DNA from: Rosettibacter sp037481715
GTDB taxonomy: Bacteria > Bacteroidota > Ignavibacteria > Ignavibacteriales > Melioribacteraceae
Reading direction: 5' to 3'
Length of the DNA stretch: 64,000 nt
Assembly: GCA_037481715.1 (NCBI GenBank)
Contig: JBBFLD010000006.1
Span: forward strand, 195,687-259,686
Shown: in pieces, positions 53,451-61,733 of the stretch
Layout: each line of letters opens with the position of its first letter
How positions within the stretch are numbered: position 1 is the stretch's first letter
The notes under the pieces: model-generated
What the model saw: only the letters and a program-made list of their open reading frames with translations
Databases searched by the model: none
Told to the model about the DNA's origin: nothing
Translations under genes and position numbers: made by a program

Positions 53451-54200
53451 TCAATTTTGTTTTAATAAGTTTTCTTCTAATTCAACTGATTTTGGAAATA
53501 GTATATAATTTTCAAGATGAATATGTTTATGCAAATCTTTTTCAAATTCTTTTATCTCTTCATATGCTAAAGAAAATGTTGTGCATGCATCATCAGGCAA
53601 TCTATAATCATTTGTTAAATAACGAAGTTTATGCAGAATGTTACCAGCCGAATCATGTTCAACTTCCATTTGTCTAATCGGATTATTAATAGAGCCAAAA
53701 CCGCTTGTCTTTGGTTTCTCATTAAACTTCTGGCATTCAACTAAATATTTCATGTACGGGAATAAAATTCTTTCTTCTTTCATCATGTGATTTTCTAATT
53801 CTTTTGATAATTGATTAAACAGTAATTTTATTTCTGTGAGATATTGATATTTACTGCCATGTTTTTCTACTACTTTATCTAAGAATGAAGAAATTCTTGG
53901 AACTGCTTCCAAAACATATTTATGATGAACCTCCACTATGTAATTAATTAATTCTAATATCCCCCAATCATTGAAGTTTTCTGATTTAACTGTTTCATTT
54001 TTTATTACTGAAAGCAGTTCATCTACAATTTTTTGCTTATCTGATTTTTTATCTCTTAAAACTTCATCAAGAGAAATATTGCCGTTACAGCAAAAATCAA
54101 TTTTATATTTTTCTAATACTTCAGCAGTTTTATAGTTTATGGTCACAATATCTTTTACTTTAATGTTTGAAAGCTCATCTATTGTTTTAATGTCATTCAT
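53451..54200 (-). CDS. ric: Ric/ScdA-type iron-sulfur cluster repair di-iron protein
   Basis: A 249-residue protein. The N-terminal DUF542 segment has NYKTAEVLEKYKIDFCCNG with its Cys-Cys pair; the C-terminal hemerythrin-like domain has metal His/Glu in VHHKYVLEAV, ENHMMKEERILFPYM, MEVEHDSAGNILHKL and DLHKHIHLENYILFP. Ric (YtfE/ScdA) repairs Fe-S clusters damaged by NO and peroxide and can release NO. Presence ahead of nosZ and behind an Rrf2 regulator fits a nitrosative-stress unit. Confidence 0.93.
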   Translation of the reverse strand: MNDIKTIDELSNIKVKDIVTINYKTAEVLEKYKIDFCCNGNISLDEVLRDKKSDKQKIVDELLSVIKNETVKSENFNDWGILELINYIVEVHHKYVLEAVPRISSFLDKVVEKHGSKYQYLTEIKLLFNQLSKELENHMMKEERILFPYMKYLVECQKFNEKPKTSGFGSINNPIRQMEVEHDSAGNILHKLRYLTNDYRLPDDACTTFSLAYEEIKEFEKDLHKHIHLENYILFPKSVELEENLLKQN

Positions 54201-54254
54201 ATTTGTTTCTCCTTCTTATTAAGTTTAAAAAATCCGATTATGTCATAAAAAATT

Positions 54255-54656
54255 TTATTCTTTTGCTTTTCCTGTAATAGAACAAGATTTAATTGCATAA
54301 TTGAAATTTTTTATGAACTCTTTCCAGTTATCACAGAAAGGACATATTTTTCTTTCACACAAATGCGACATATCAAACAAACACTCATTATTTTTTTCTT
54401 TGTAACCCAATACTCTGAATACAATTTCATATTTAATTTCATCCGGCGGCAATGCCAAATAAAAACCACCGCCTTTTCCTTTCTTTGATTTTAATATGCC
54501 CTGATAAACCAATGACTGCAAAATTTTCGAGATAAATTCTTTTGGGATTTCTAATTCCTTAGATAACCTGGCTGCTGGAACTACTTCATTATTTGATAGC
54601 CTGGTAAGATAAAGCAACGCTTTCATTCCATATTTTATTTTATTACTTATGAACAT
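54255..54656 (-). CDS. Rrf2-family regulator at the head of the nos operon
   Basis: A 133-residue winged-helix protein: KIKYGMKALLYLTRL, LSKELEIPKEFISKILQSL and KGKGGGFYLALPP are Rrf2 landmarks. Four Cys in ECLFDMSHLCERKICPFCDNW could hold a cluster, in a spacing (Cys-x7-Cys-x4-Cys-x2-Cys) unlike standard IscR or NsrR. Position: first gene of the minus-strand nos unit, divergent from the nrf unit, so it probably regulates both in response to NO or Fe-S status. Operator candidates are at 54692-54706 and 54796-54817. Confidence 0.88.
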   Translation of the reverse strand: MFISNKIKYGMKALLYLTRLSNNEVVPAARLSKELEIPKEFISKILQSLVYQGILKSKKGKGGGFYLALPPDEIKYEIVFRVLGYKEKNNECLFDMSHLCERKICPFCDNWKEFIKNFNYAIKSCSITGKAKE

Positions 54657-54691
54657 TTATAACAGATTATTAATTCTGATTAAACATAATA

Positions 54692-54706
54692 ATCTTTATT
54701 AAAGAT
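54692..54706. promoter_or_regulatory. Palindrome upstream of the Rrf2 gene
   Basis: ATCTTT-ATT-AAAGAT, 6-bp perfect arms with a 3-nt spacer, lies 36 nt upstream of the Rrf2 start. It and the neighbouring AAAGATGTCAAGTATT stretch recall the AAGATGC-type half sites of NsrR/Rrf2 operators. Short AT-rich palindromes arise easily by chance here. Confidence 0.4.
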
Positions 54707-54795
54707 GTCAAGTATTATTTTTAATCAAAGAAATAAAATTATTATTGCGTATTTTTACAGAAAATTGACAAGTTTAATTTTTTACAGTAAATTTA

Positions 54796-54817
54796 ATACG
54801 GATTATTTAATCTGTAT
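54796..54817. promoter_or_regulatory. 22-bp inverted repeat between the nos and nrf units
   Basis: ATACGGATTA at 54796-54805 and TAATCTGTAT at 54808-54817 are inverted copies with one mismatch, 2-nt spacer. It is 17 nt from the start of the NapH-like gene and would overlap its promoter or leader. A related half-site, ACAGATTA, stands at 54662-54669 next to the Rrf2 start. A regulator, likely the adjacent Rrf2 protein, could bind both. Confidence 0.5.
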
Positions 54818-54834
54818 ATAAATTTGATTATTTT

Positions 54835-55926
54835 ATGAAAATTATAAAGAATACTGAGGAACCAATTCAAAAATATAGATTCTTGATTCAACTCCTTTTT
54901 GCATTATTATGCATATGGATTGGAGTTGAATTCACAATTTTTGTAAAATCACTTGAACCGCAGAATATAAATTCTGTTGCATATCGTCCGCCGGGAGTTG
55001 AAGGCTTTCTGCCTATCTCTTCACTTATGAGTATTTATTATTTTATTTTAACCGGCGAGATTCATTATGCTCATCCTGCAGGATTTTTTATTTTCCTTGC
55101 AATTGTTGCAATTTCATTTTTTGCCGGTAAATCTTTTTGCAGCTGGCTTTGTCCTATTGGATTTTTATCCGAAATGATTGGAGACTTTGGCGAGAATGTC
55201 TGGAAAAAATTATTCAAAAAAAGAGTAAAGCTTCCTAATTTTATTGATTATCCACTCAGGTCATTAAAATATCTTTTGCTTGGATTTTTCATCTACGCTA
55301 TATTCTTTGCTATGACAGTTGATGCTTTGAAATTATTTCTTGATAGTCCTTACAATCTTGTTGCAGATATTAAAATGTATTATTTCTTTGCAAAGATAAG
55401 CAGATTTTCTTTAATCGTAATTTCTATTTTGTTTTTCCTTTCAATTGTAATTAGAAATTTTTGGTGCAGATATTTATGTCCATATGGAGCCTTGTTAGGC
55501 ATAATTTCTTTTTTAAGTCCACTCAAAATCAAAAGAGAAGTAAAAAGCTGCATTGACTGCGGTTTATGTGCTAAAGCTTGTCCATCTTTTATTAAAGTTG
55601 ATAAAGTAATTAATGTTCGTTCTGATGAATGTTCAATGTGTTTAAGTTGTGTCGATGCATGTCCAGTAGCAAATACTCTCGAAGTTAGAACTAAAATATT
55701 AAATAAAAGAGTTTCTAAAAAAATTGTGGCTTTAGGTATTATTCTTATTTATATTGCAGTTACAGGGATAGGAATTTTAACAGGCAACTGGCAAAATAAA
55801 ATTTCTAAACAGGAATACATTTTTCTTCATAAGAATATCGACAAATTAGGTCATCCAACTTCTGCAAAAGAAATTCGTGAATTAAATAATAAATCCAGTT
55901 CAGGAGAATTTAATGGAGCAGAATAA
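54835..55926 (+). CDS. NapH/NosR-like membrane ferredoxin
   Basis: A 363-residue membrane protein with about five helices. Cys-x3-Cys-Pro motifs follow helices (FCSWLCPIGFLSEM and WCRYLCPYGALLG), and two [4Fe-4S] ferredoxin motifs lie near the end (SCIDCGLCAKACPSF and ECSMCLSCVDACPVAN). This is the polyferredoxin architecture of NapH, CcoG and the C-terminal half of NosR, which move electrons from quinol across or along the membrane. Gene position before nrfH suggests a supply of electrons to nitrite or N2O reduction; NosR itself has an extra FMN domain that is absent here. Its end overlaps the nrfH start by 14 nt. Confidence 0.85.
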   Translation: MKIIKNTEEPIQKYRFLIQLLFALLCIWIGVEFTIFVKSLEPQNINSVAYRPPGVEGFLPISSLMSIYYFILTGEIHYAHPAGFFIFLAIVAISFFAGKSFCSWLCPIGFLSEMIGDFGENVWKKLFKKRVKLPNFIDYPLRSLKYLLLGFFIYAIFFAMTVDALKLFLDSPYNLVADIKMYYFFAKISRFSLIVISILFFLSIVIRNFWCRYLCPYGALLGIISFLSPLKIKREVKSCIDCGLCAKACPSFIKVDKVINVRSDECSMCLSCVDACPVANTLEVRTKILNKRVSKKIVALGIILIYIAVTGIGILTGNWQNKISKQEYIFLHKNIDKLGHPTSAKEIRELNNKSSSGEFNGAE

Positions 55927-56533
55927 ATCTAATTTCATAAAAAAAATTATTCATGCTTTAACACCCCCAGAAAACTGGAGACTGCCAGTAATAATTTTAC
56001 TTGGTATTTTTTTCGGTTTGTTTTTTCATGTTGTTTATATTTCAAATGCATTATCCTATGTATCAGATGACCCAAAAGTATGTGTAAATTGTCATATTAT
56101 GCGACCAGAATATGCAACATGGCAACGTGGAAGTCATGGAAGAGTAACTACTTGCAATGATTGTCATGTCCCACAGGATAATATTTTTAGAAAATACTGG
56201 TTTAAGGCAAATGATGGATTGAGACATGCAACAATTTTTACATTAAGATTGGAACCGCAGGTAATTCAAATTAAAGAAGCAGGCAAAAAAGCTGTTCAGG
56301 AAAATTGCATTAGATGTCACACAAATCAAATTCATCCGATTAGTTTAAGAGCTATAAACAACAGAAATGTAGCAGAACAAACAGAAAAATACTGTTGGGA
56401 TTGTCATCGTGAAATACCGCATGGAAAAATTCACAGTCTTTCATCAACACCTTATGCAAGAGTGCCGCAATTAGAACCAATTATATCTGGATGGTTATCA
56501 AAATTTTTTGAAGAAAAAGAAACAAAAAAATAA
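55913..56533 (+). CDS. nrfH: NrfH, tetraheme quinol dehydrogenase of the nitrite reductase
   Basis: A 206-residue NapC/NrfH-family protein: one N-terminal membrane anchor (VIILLGIFFGLFFHVVYI) and four heme sites, CVNCHIM (residue ~57, Met as in NrfH), CNDCH, CIRCH and CWDCH. It takes electrons from menaquinol and hands them to NrfA, encoded 12 nt downstream. Confidence 0.94.
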   Translation: MEQNKSNFIKKIIHALTPPENWRLPVIILLGIFFGLFFHVVYISNALSYVSDDPKVCVNCHIMRPEYATWQRGSHGRVTTCNDCHVPQDNIFRKYWFKANDGLRHATIFTLRLEPQVIQIKEAGKKAVQENCIRCHTNQIHPISLRAINNRNVAEQTEKYCWDCHREIPHGKIHSLSSTPYARVPQLEPIISGWLSKFFEEKETKK

Positions 56534-56545
56534 AAGGGAAAAATT

Positions 56546-58030
56546 ATGAAACCAATTCAAGAAATTATTAAAAGCAAGCCCTGGGTTGCATGGCTTCTGT
56601 TTTTTGCAACCGTAATAATCGTTTTCTTTATTGGATTGTTTGCTTCTTCAATTATAGAAAGAAGAAGTGAAGCTTTTACACTTCAAGTTGTTAAGCCAAT
56701 TGCAGAATGGGAACCACGCAACGAAGTATGGGGAGAAAATTACCCTCGTGAGTATGAAACTTATCTTCAAACATTAGATACATCTTTTGCAAGCAAGTAT
56801 GCAGGTTCTGTTACAAGAGATTATCTTGCAATGTCTCCAGAACTTGTAATCATGTGGGCTGGTTATCCCTTTTCAAAAGATTATAAAACTCCAAGAGGTC
56901 ATGCTTATGCAGTAAAAGATATTAGATTAACATTAAGAACAGGAGGAAATAAAATCAGTCCAATGCCTGCTACATGCTGGACATGCAAAAGCACTGATGT
57001 TCCAAGAGTTATGGCAAGAGATGGAATAGAAAATTTTTATAAAGGTAAATGGATTGAAAAAGGTCATGAATTTGTAAATCCAATTGGATGTCAGGATTGT
57101 CACGACCCCAAAACAATGGACTTAAGAATTACAAGACCTGCACTTATTGAAGCATTTCAAAGGCAGGGAAAAGACATTAAGAGTTTTACTCACAATGAAA
57201 TGAGGTCGCTTGTTTGTGCTCAATGCCATGTTGAATATTATTTCAAAGGGGAAGGAAAATATTTAACATTTCCATGGGATAAAGGATTTAGTGCAGATTC
57301 AATGGAAAAATATTATGACGAATTAGAATTTTCTGATTGGACTCACGCATTGAGCAAAGCTCCTATGTTAAAAGCTCAACACCCAGATTATGAATTATAC
57401 ATGACCGGAGTTCATGCAGATAGAGGAGTTTCATGTGCAGATTGTCATATGCCTTACAAAACTGAAGGCGGTGTAAAGTTTACTGACCATCATATTCAAA
57501 GTCCGCTTAATAATATTGAAAATTCTTGTCAGGTTTGTCACAGAGAAAAAACTCAAAAGCTGATTCAAAATGTTTATGAAAGACAGGATAAAATTAACGA
57601 ATTAAGAAAGATTGCAGAAAAAGCAATTGCAGCGGCTCACATTGAAGCTAAAATTGCATGGGATAACGGTGCAACAGAATCAGAAATGAAAAATGCTTTG
57701 AAATTGATTCGACATGCTCAATGGAGATGGGATTGGGTAGCTGCAGCAAATGGCATGGGATTTCATGCACCTGTTGAAGCTTTACGAGTTCTTGGAACCG
57801 CAATTCAAAAAGCTGAAGAAGCACGTAAAGAAATAGCTTTGGTTCTTGTTAAACATGGAGTTAAATATCCCGTTGCTTTGCCTGATATATCAACCAAAGA
57901 AAAAGCACAAAAATTTATCGGCTTGAACATGAAAGAACTCGAAGATGATAAAGCAGAATTTTTGAAAACAACAGTTGTAGAATGGGATAAAAAAGCAAAA
58001 GAACGACAAGGCACACTAAAAACTTATTAA
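56546..58030 (+). CDS. nrfA: NrfA, ammonia-forming cytochrome c nitrite reductase
   Basis: A 494-residue pentaheme enzyme. The catalytic heme site is CWTCK (C144-K148), the Lys-ligated site unique to NrfA. Four further sites, CQDCH, CAQCH, CADCH and CQVCH, complete the set. FKGEGKYLTFPWDKG and KAQHPDYELYM carry the conserved active-site Tyr/Lys/His region. NrfA reduces nitrite to ammonium with six electrons. The N-terminal hydrophobic segment (VAWLLFFATVIIVFFIGLF) may be a membrane anchor rather than a cleaved signal. With NrfH it forms the membrane complex. Confidence 0.97.
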   Translation: MKPIQEIIKSKPWVAWLLFFATVIIVFFIGLFASSIIERRSEAFTLQVVKPIAEWEPRNEVWGENYPREYETYLQTLDTSFASKYAGSVTRDYLAMSPELVIMWAGYPFSKDYKTPRGHAYAVKDIRLTLRTGGNKISPMPATCWTCKSTDVPRVMARDGIENFYKGKWIEKGHEFVNPIGCQDCHDPKTMDLRITRPALIEAFQRQGKDIKSFTHNEMRSLVCAQCHVEYYFKGEGKYLTFPWDKGFSADSMEKYYDELEFSDWTHALSKAPMLKAQHPDYELYMTGVHADRGVSCADCHMPYKTEGGVKFTDHHIQSPLNNIENSCQVCHREKTQKLIQNVYERQDKINELRKIAEKAIAAAHIEAKIAWDNGATESEMKNALKLIRHAQWRWDWVAAANGMGFHAPVEALRVLGTAIQKAEEARKEIALVLVKHGVKYPVALPDISTKEKAQKFIGLNMKELEDDKAEFLKTTVVEWDKKAKERQGTLKTY

Positions 58031-58039
58031 GGGGGAATT

Positions 58040-59251
58040 ATGAAAAAACTATTTTTGATTACTTTAATCCTTGTTTCTTATTTCAATTTGTATTCGCAGG
58101 ATAACTTAAAATTCTCTTTCCAAATTAGACCAAGATTCGAAATCGACAACAAAGATTTCAAATCTTCTACAAATCCAAATACTTTTACTCAATTACGAAC
58201 AAGATTAGGACTATCATTCAAACCATTAAAAACTCTTTCTGGATTTGTTCAAATTCAAGATTCAAGAACTTTTGGAGAAGAACAATCCACTTTATCCAAT
58301 TCTAAGAATCTTGATCTTCATCAAGCATATTTTGTTATTAATGATATTTTCAATCTCCCTGTTGATATCAAAATTGGAAGAATGGAATTATCTTACGGCT
58401 CGGAAAGGTTTATTGGTCCTGTAGGCTGGAGCAATATTGGGAGGTCGTTCGACGGAGGGCTTATTGCTTTCAAAGATAAAAGTTTCAAAGCAGAACTTTT
58501 TGCAATTCGTGAATTTGAAAAATTCAACCCATCAGATTCTTTAGACCAGAATATTTATGGATTATTCACTGATTTATATTTATCCGGCTCTTATAAAATT
58601 CAGCCTTTTATTATTTGGCAAAGAATTAATCCAACAAGTTATCTCGACAGAGCAACAGCAGGTTTTTATGTAAAAGGAGAATTAGGAAGATTTCAACATG
58701 AAATTGATTTTGGATATCAATTTGGAAAAGCATTCATATCAAACAGAAAACAAGATGTCAACGCATTAACTTTTTCAATCAACGGGAATTACACATTCAA
58801 AAGAAATTGCAAACCTACTATTGGTGTGCAGTTTGATTATGCAAGCGGAGATGATAATTTAACTGATAATAATTATAAAGCATTTACAAGTTTATATCCA
58901 ACTGGTCATAAATTTTACGGTTACATGGATTATTTTGTAAATCTTCAAAACGATACTTATGGATTAGGCATTATGGATTTAATTGGTAAATTTAACTTTA
59001 TGCCTTTGGATGGATTAGCAATTCATTTCAACTATCATCTTTTCAAATCTGCTAAAGATTATAAATTAATTTCCAACAAAACTACAAATGATTTTGGTTC
59101 GGAATTAGACTTTCTAATTAATTATAAATACAACGAATATGTGAACTTTGAAGGTGGGGCATCATTATTTTTCCCTGGAGAAATTTTTAAAGAAAAGAAA
59201 GGGAAAGATACTTCCACCTGGTTTTATTTAATGGCTGTTATAAACATTTAG
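58040..59251 (+). CDS. Alginate-export-like outer membrane porin
   Basis: A 403-residue exported beta-barrel (signal KKLFLITLILVSYFNLYSQ). Alternating hydrophobic strands with SFQIRPRFEID at the start, LRTRLGLSFKPLKTLSGF and IKIGRMELSYGSERFIG are characteristic of the alginate-export/OprE-like family, here probably a general porin. It is 9 nt after nrfA, so it may let nitrite or ammonium through the outer membrane for the nrf system (inference). A strong terminator follows. Confidence 0.85.
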   Translation: MKKLFLITLILVSYFNLYSQDNLKFSFQIRPRFEIDNKDFKSSTNPNTFTQLRTRLGLSFKPLKTLSGFVQIQDSRTFGEEQSTLSNSKNLDLHQAYFVINDIFNLPVDIKIGRMELSYGSERFIGPVGWSNIGRSFDGGLIAFKDKSFKAELFAIREFEKFNPSDSLDQNIYGLFTDLYLSGSYKIQPFIIWQRINPTSYLDRATAGFYVKGELGRFQHEIDFGYQFGKAFISNRKQDVNALTFSINGNYTFKRNCKPTIGVQFDYASGDDNLTDNNYKAFTSLYPTGHKFYGYMDYFVNLQNDTYGLGIMDLIGKFNFMPLDGLAIHFNYHLFKSAKDYKLISNKTTNDFGSELDFLINYKYNEYVNFEGGASLFFPGEIFKEKKGKDTSTWFYLMAVINI

Positions 59252-59266
59252 CAATCAAAATTTCAA

Positions 59267-59327
59267 AAGAGCTGACTAATAAAAAACAAAGATGAAATGT
59301 TTTATGAAAATTTATTAGTCAGCTCTT
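59267..59327. terminator. Bidirectional terminator between the nrf unit and the MgtC-like gene
   Basis: AAGAGCTGACTAATAAA at 59267-59283 pairs perfectly with TTTATTAGTCAGCTCTT at 59311-59327 (17 bp) around a 27-nt loop. It lies 15 nt after the porin stop and 2 nt before the stop of the convergent gene, so it ends both transcripts. Confidence 0.85.
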
Positions 59328-59329
59328 CT

Positions 59330-60583
59330 TTATAAAAGTGTTATTAAAATCAGTGGTAGATGAGACAGAGTCAAAATTCCAAATCGATATATTGATTCCC
59401 TTCTTGCATCTTGTGAGAGATAAGAAAAATATATTCCTTTCATGATTGTATTGCTCATCATTGCAATTAATATTGCAGACACGAGAATATTAATACCAAA
59501 GTTTGGGGAACTGATTAATGATAAAATAAACGGGTCAATATCTGTAACTCCTACTACAGCAGAAAGTGTCAGAACTCCAGATTTACCAAAATAGATTTTT
59601 ACCCATCCAGTTATAACGGATAAAACAATAAATAAAACTGCGAACAATAATGCAGGTCTGATTTCAAACGGGTTTTGAAGATTTTGTGAGTCCTTGTTGA
59701 AATAAGATTTACCAGAACGAACTTTCATTTTTAAAAATGATAAGGCAAAGCCAATTAAGCTTAGAATAATCAACTGCCACCAAATATGAATAACAATAGA
59801 TGGAGTGATAATAAAAATCAAAATCAATACTCTTAAATACATAACACTCGATGCAATCAAAGAACCTTGAAGAGCATTTTTCGAAATGGTTTCATTTTTT
59901 TGAGCTATCCTTCCATAAGCAATTGCAACTGCCGTGCTTGAAACTATTCCGCCTACCAAACCAGATAATCTAAAACCAATATGGTCGCCAAATCTTTTTG
60001 ACAAGAAATAACCAATAAATCCAAGAGAAGAAACAATGATTACAATTTTCCAGATTTTAGATGGATTAAGATTGAACATCGTATAATCTTTATCCGGCAG
60101 GACAGGAAGAATAATTAAAGTAACAAGGAGGAATTTCAAAACAGCAAGAAATTCAACACGGTCAAGTTTTTCAACCATTTCTTCCATTCTTGATTTTTCA
60201 GAAAGCAGAATTGTATTAATAATTCCAAGAGCCATCGAAGCCCAGATATCAACAAGAAATGCAAGTGCCCCCACAATAAATGTTACAAGTGCTGTAACTT
60301 CGCTTGTAACACCAAGTCTTTCTGATTGAACTTTTGTAAAATATGAAATTGCTGTTAATCCCGATACAGCAATTAAACCAATTGGCAGTATAGCTTGAAC
60401 ACCAATGTGATAAAGCCATGCACATCCAAATCCAAGCATGCTTATTATTGGATATGTCCTGATGCCGCCAAGTACAATTTTCTTTTGTCGGGATTTGCTG
60501 CTTTCGCGTTCAAGTCCAACTAAAAAGCCCAGTGCGAGAGCAACTAAGAATCTTAATTGTTCCGTCCATTCAATTGAAAGCAT
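59330..60583 (-). CDS. MgtC/SapB plus DUF4010 membrane protein
   Basis: A 417-residue membrane protein. The first ~140 residues match the MgtC/SapB domain (LRFLVALALGFLVGLERESS, GGIRTYPIISMLGFGCAWLY), and the remaining part (SKRFGDHIGFRLSGLVGGIVSSTAVAIAY and later GVLTLSAVVGVTDIDPFILSL) is DUF4010. The combined form occurs in many bacteria; the function is unknown beyond presumed involvement in magnesium or ion homeostasis. About ten hydrophobic helices. Convergent with the nrf unit. Confidence 0.85.
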   Translation of the reverse strand: MLSIEWTEQLRFLVALALGFLVGLERESSKSRQKKIVLGGIRTYPIISMLGFGCAWLYHIGVQAILPIGLIAVSGLTAISYFTKVQSERLGVTSEVTALVTFIVGALAFLVDIWASMALGIINTILLSEKSRMEEMVEKLDRVEFLAVLKFLLVTLIILPVLPDKDYTMFNLNPSKIWKIVIIVSSLGFIGYFLSKRFGDHIGFRLSGLVGGIVSSTAVAIAYGRIAQKNETISKNALQGSLIASSVMYLRVLILIFIITPSIVIHIWWQLIILSLIGFALSFLKMKVRSGKSYFNKDSQNLQNPFEIRPALLFAVLFIVLSVITGWVKIYFGKSGVLTLSAVVGVTDIDPFILSLISSPNFGINILVSAILIAMMSNTIMKGIYFSYLSQDARRESIYRFGILTLSHLPLILITLL

Positions 60584-60663
60584 GTTTAACCATTTTCTTT
60601 TTTTACAATTTGCTCAAAAAAATTTGAATTGTAAAGCATGTTAAATTGTGAATTATTTTTCAA

Positions 60664-61173
60664 TTACCACTTATTGTAATGAATTCTTTCCGGCTTAAAT
60701 CTTTCAGGTGTAGATTTTGACTCGTTGGGATAACCAACAGCAACAAGTGAAACAGGAATAATATTTTCTGGAATTTCAAAAAATTTTGAGAGAGCATTCA
60801 TTCTTTCTTTACGCGGATAAACGCCAAGCCAAACGGCACCCAAACCCAAATCGTGCGCTGCAAGCAGCAGATTTTGTGTGGCTGCAGCACAATTAATTGC
60901 AATATAACCTTCCATTTTTTCTAAAGTTAAATCTCCGCATATCATAATTGCAAGCGGAGCTTCATAACACATATCTGCATAAGGATGCAGACGAGGAATT
61001 TCATCAAGCTTTTTCCTGTCATTAATTACAATAAAATGCCAGGGCTGAGTATTTCTTGCAGAAGGTGCATACATTGCAGCTTGAAGCATTTTAATTATCA
61101 ATTCTTCTTCAATTTCCTTGTTCTTAAATTTTCTTATGCTTCTTCTTGTAATAATTGCTTCGAGTGTCTCCAT
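60664..61173 (-). CDS. Nitroreductase-family FMN protein
   Basis: A 169-residue cytoplasmic flavoprotein: ITRRSIRKFKNKEIEEELI, MYAPSARNTQPWHFIVI, then ATQNLLLAAHDLGLGAVWLGVYP and LVAVGYPNESKSTPERF, all family signatures. It reduces nitroaromatics, quinones or similar compounds with NAD(P)H; the substrate is not known. Short form typical of Bacteroidetes-group nitroreductases. Confidence 0.9.
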   Translation of the reverse strand: METLEAIITRRSIRKFKNKEIEEELIIKMLQAAMYAPSARNTQPWHFIVINDRKKLDEIPRLHPYADMCYEAPLAIMICGDLTLEKMEGYIAINCAAATQNLLLAAHDLGLGAVWLGVYPRKERMNALSKFFEIPENIIPVSLVAVGYPNESKSTPERFKPERIHYNKW

Positions 61174-61279
61174 AGCTAATTTTTTTTTGTTGCAAATTAA
61201 AAAATTTTTTAATGTTGATTACATGATGTTTTAATTGCTATTTTATGAAAGCAAGTTACTTACTAACTTATTAGTAAAT

Positions 61280-61702
61280 ATGATAATTCAAAAAGAAATT
61301 ACTTTGAAAGCAAAATCCCGCGGATTTCATTTAATTACAAATGAGATTCTTAATCATATTCCAGAAATTAAAAACATTAAAATTGGCATTGCACACATTT
61401 TTATAAAACACACTTCTGCATCTTTAACAATAAATGAAAATGCAGACCCAACTGTTCGTTCTGATATGGAAACCTATTTCAACAAAATTGTTCCTGAAAA
61501 TGCAAGTTATTTTGAACATACACTTGAAGGTTCTGATGATATGACATCTCACATAAAAACTACAATTATTGGAAGTTCTTTATTTATTCCCATCACTAAT
61601 GGAAGATTTAATCTTGGCACATGGCAGGGAATTTATTTATGCGAGCACAGAAATTATGGCGGACCGAGAAAAATTGTCGTCACACTTTTAGGCGAGAAAT
61701 AA
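61280..61702 (+). CDS. YjbQ/UPF0047 family protein
   Basis: A 140-residue protein starting at 61280 (MIIQKEITLKAKSRGFHLIT); the longer frame from 61235 adds 15 unrelated residues. The motif IKHTSASLTINENADP and GTWQGIYLCEHRNYGG are the family signatures with metal-binding His and Asp. Members have been tied to thiamine-phosphate synthesis activity in E. coli, but the biological role is not settled. Confidence 0.9.
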   Translation: MIIQKEITLKAKSRGFHLITNEILNHIPEIKNIKIGIAHIFIKHTSASLTINENADPTVRSDMETYFNKIVPENASYFEHTLEGSDDMTSHIKTTIIGSSLFIPITNGRFNLGTWQGIYLCEHRNYGGPRKIVVTLLGEK

Positions 61703-61733
61703 AAAAAATAAATTGAACATTATACTACTTATC

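Noticed and set aside
54835..55926. NosR for the polyferredoxin gene
   Set aside because: NosR has an N-terminal periplasmic FMN-binding domain and is about twice as long; only the NapH-like part is present here.
60602..60635. Terminator between the nitroreductase and MgtC-like genes
   Set aside because: TTTACAATT and AATTGTAAA pair, but the stem is AT-only and is not followed by a T run on the relevant strand.
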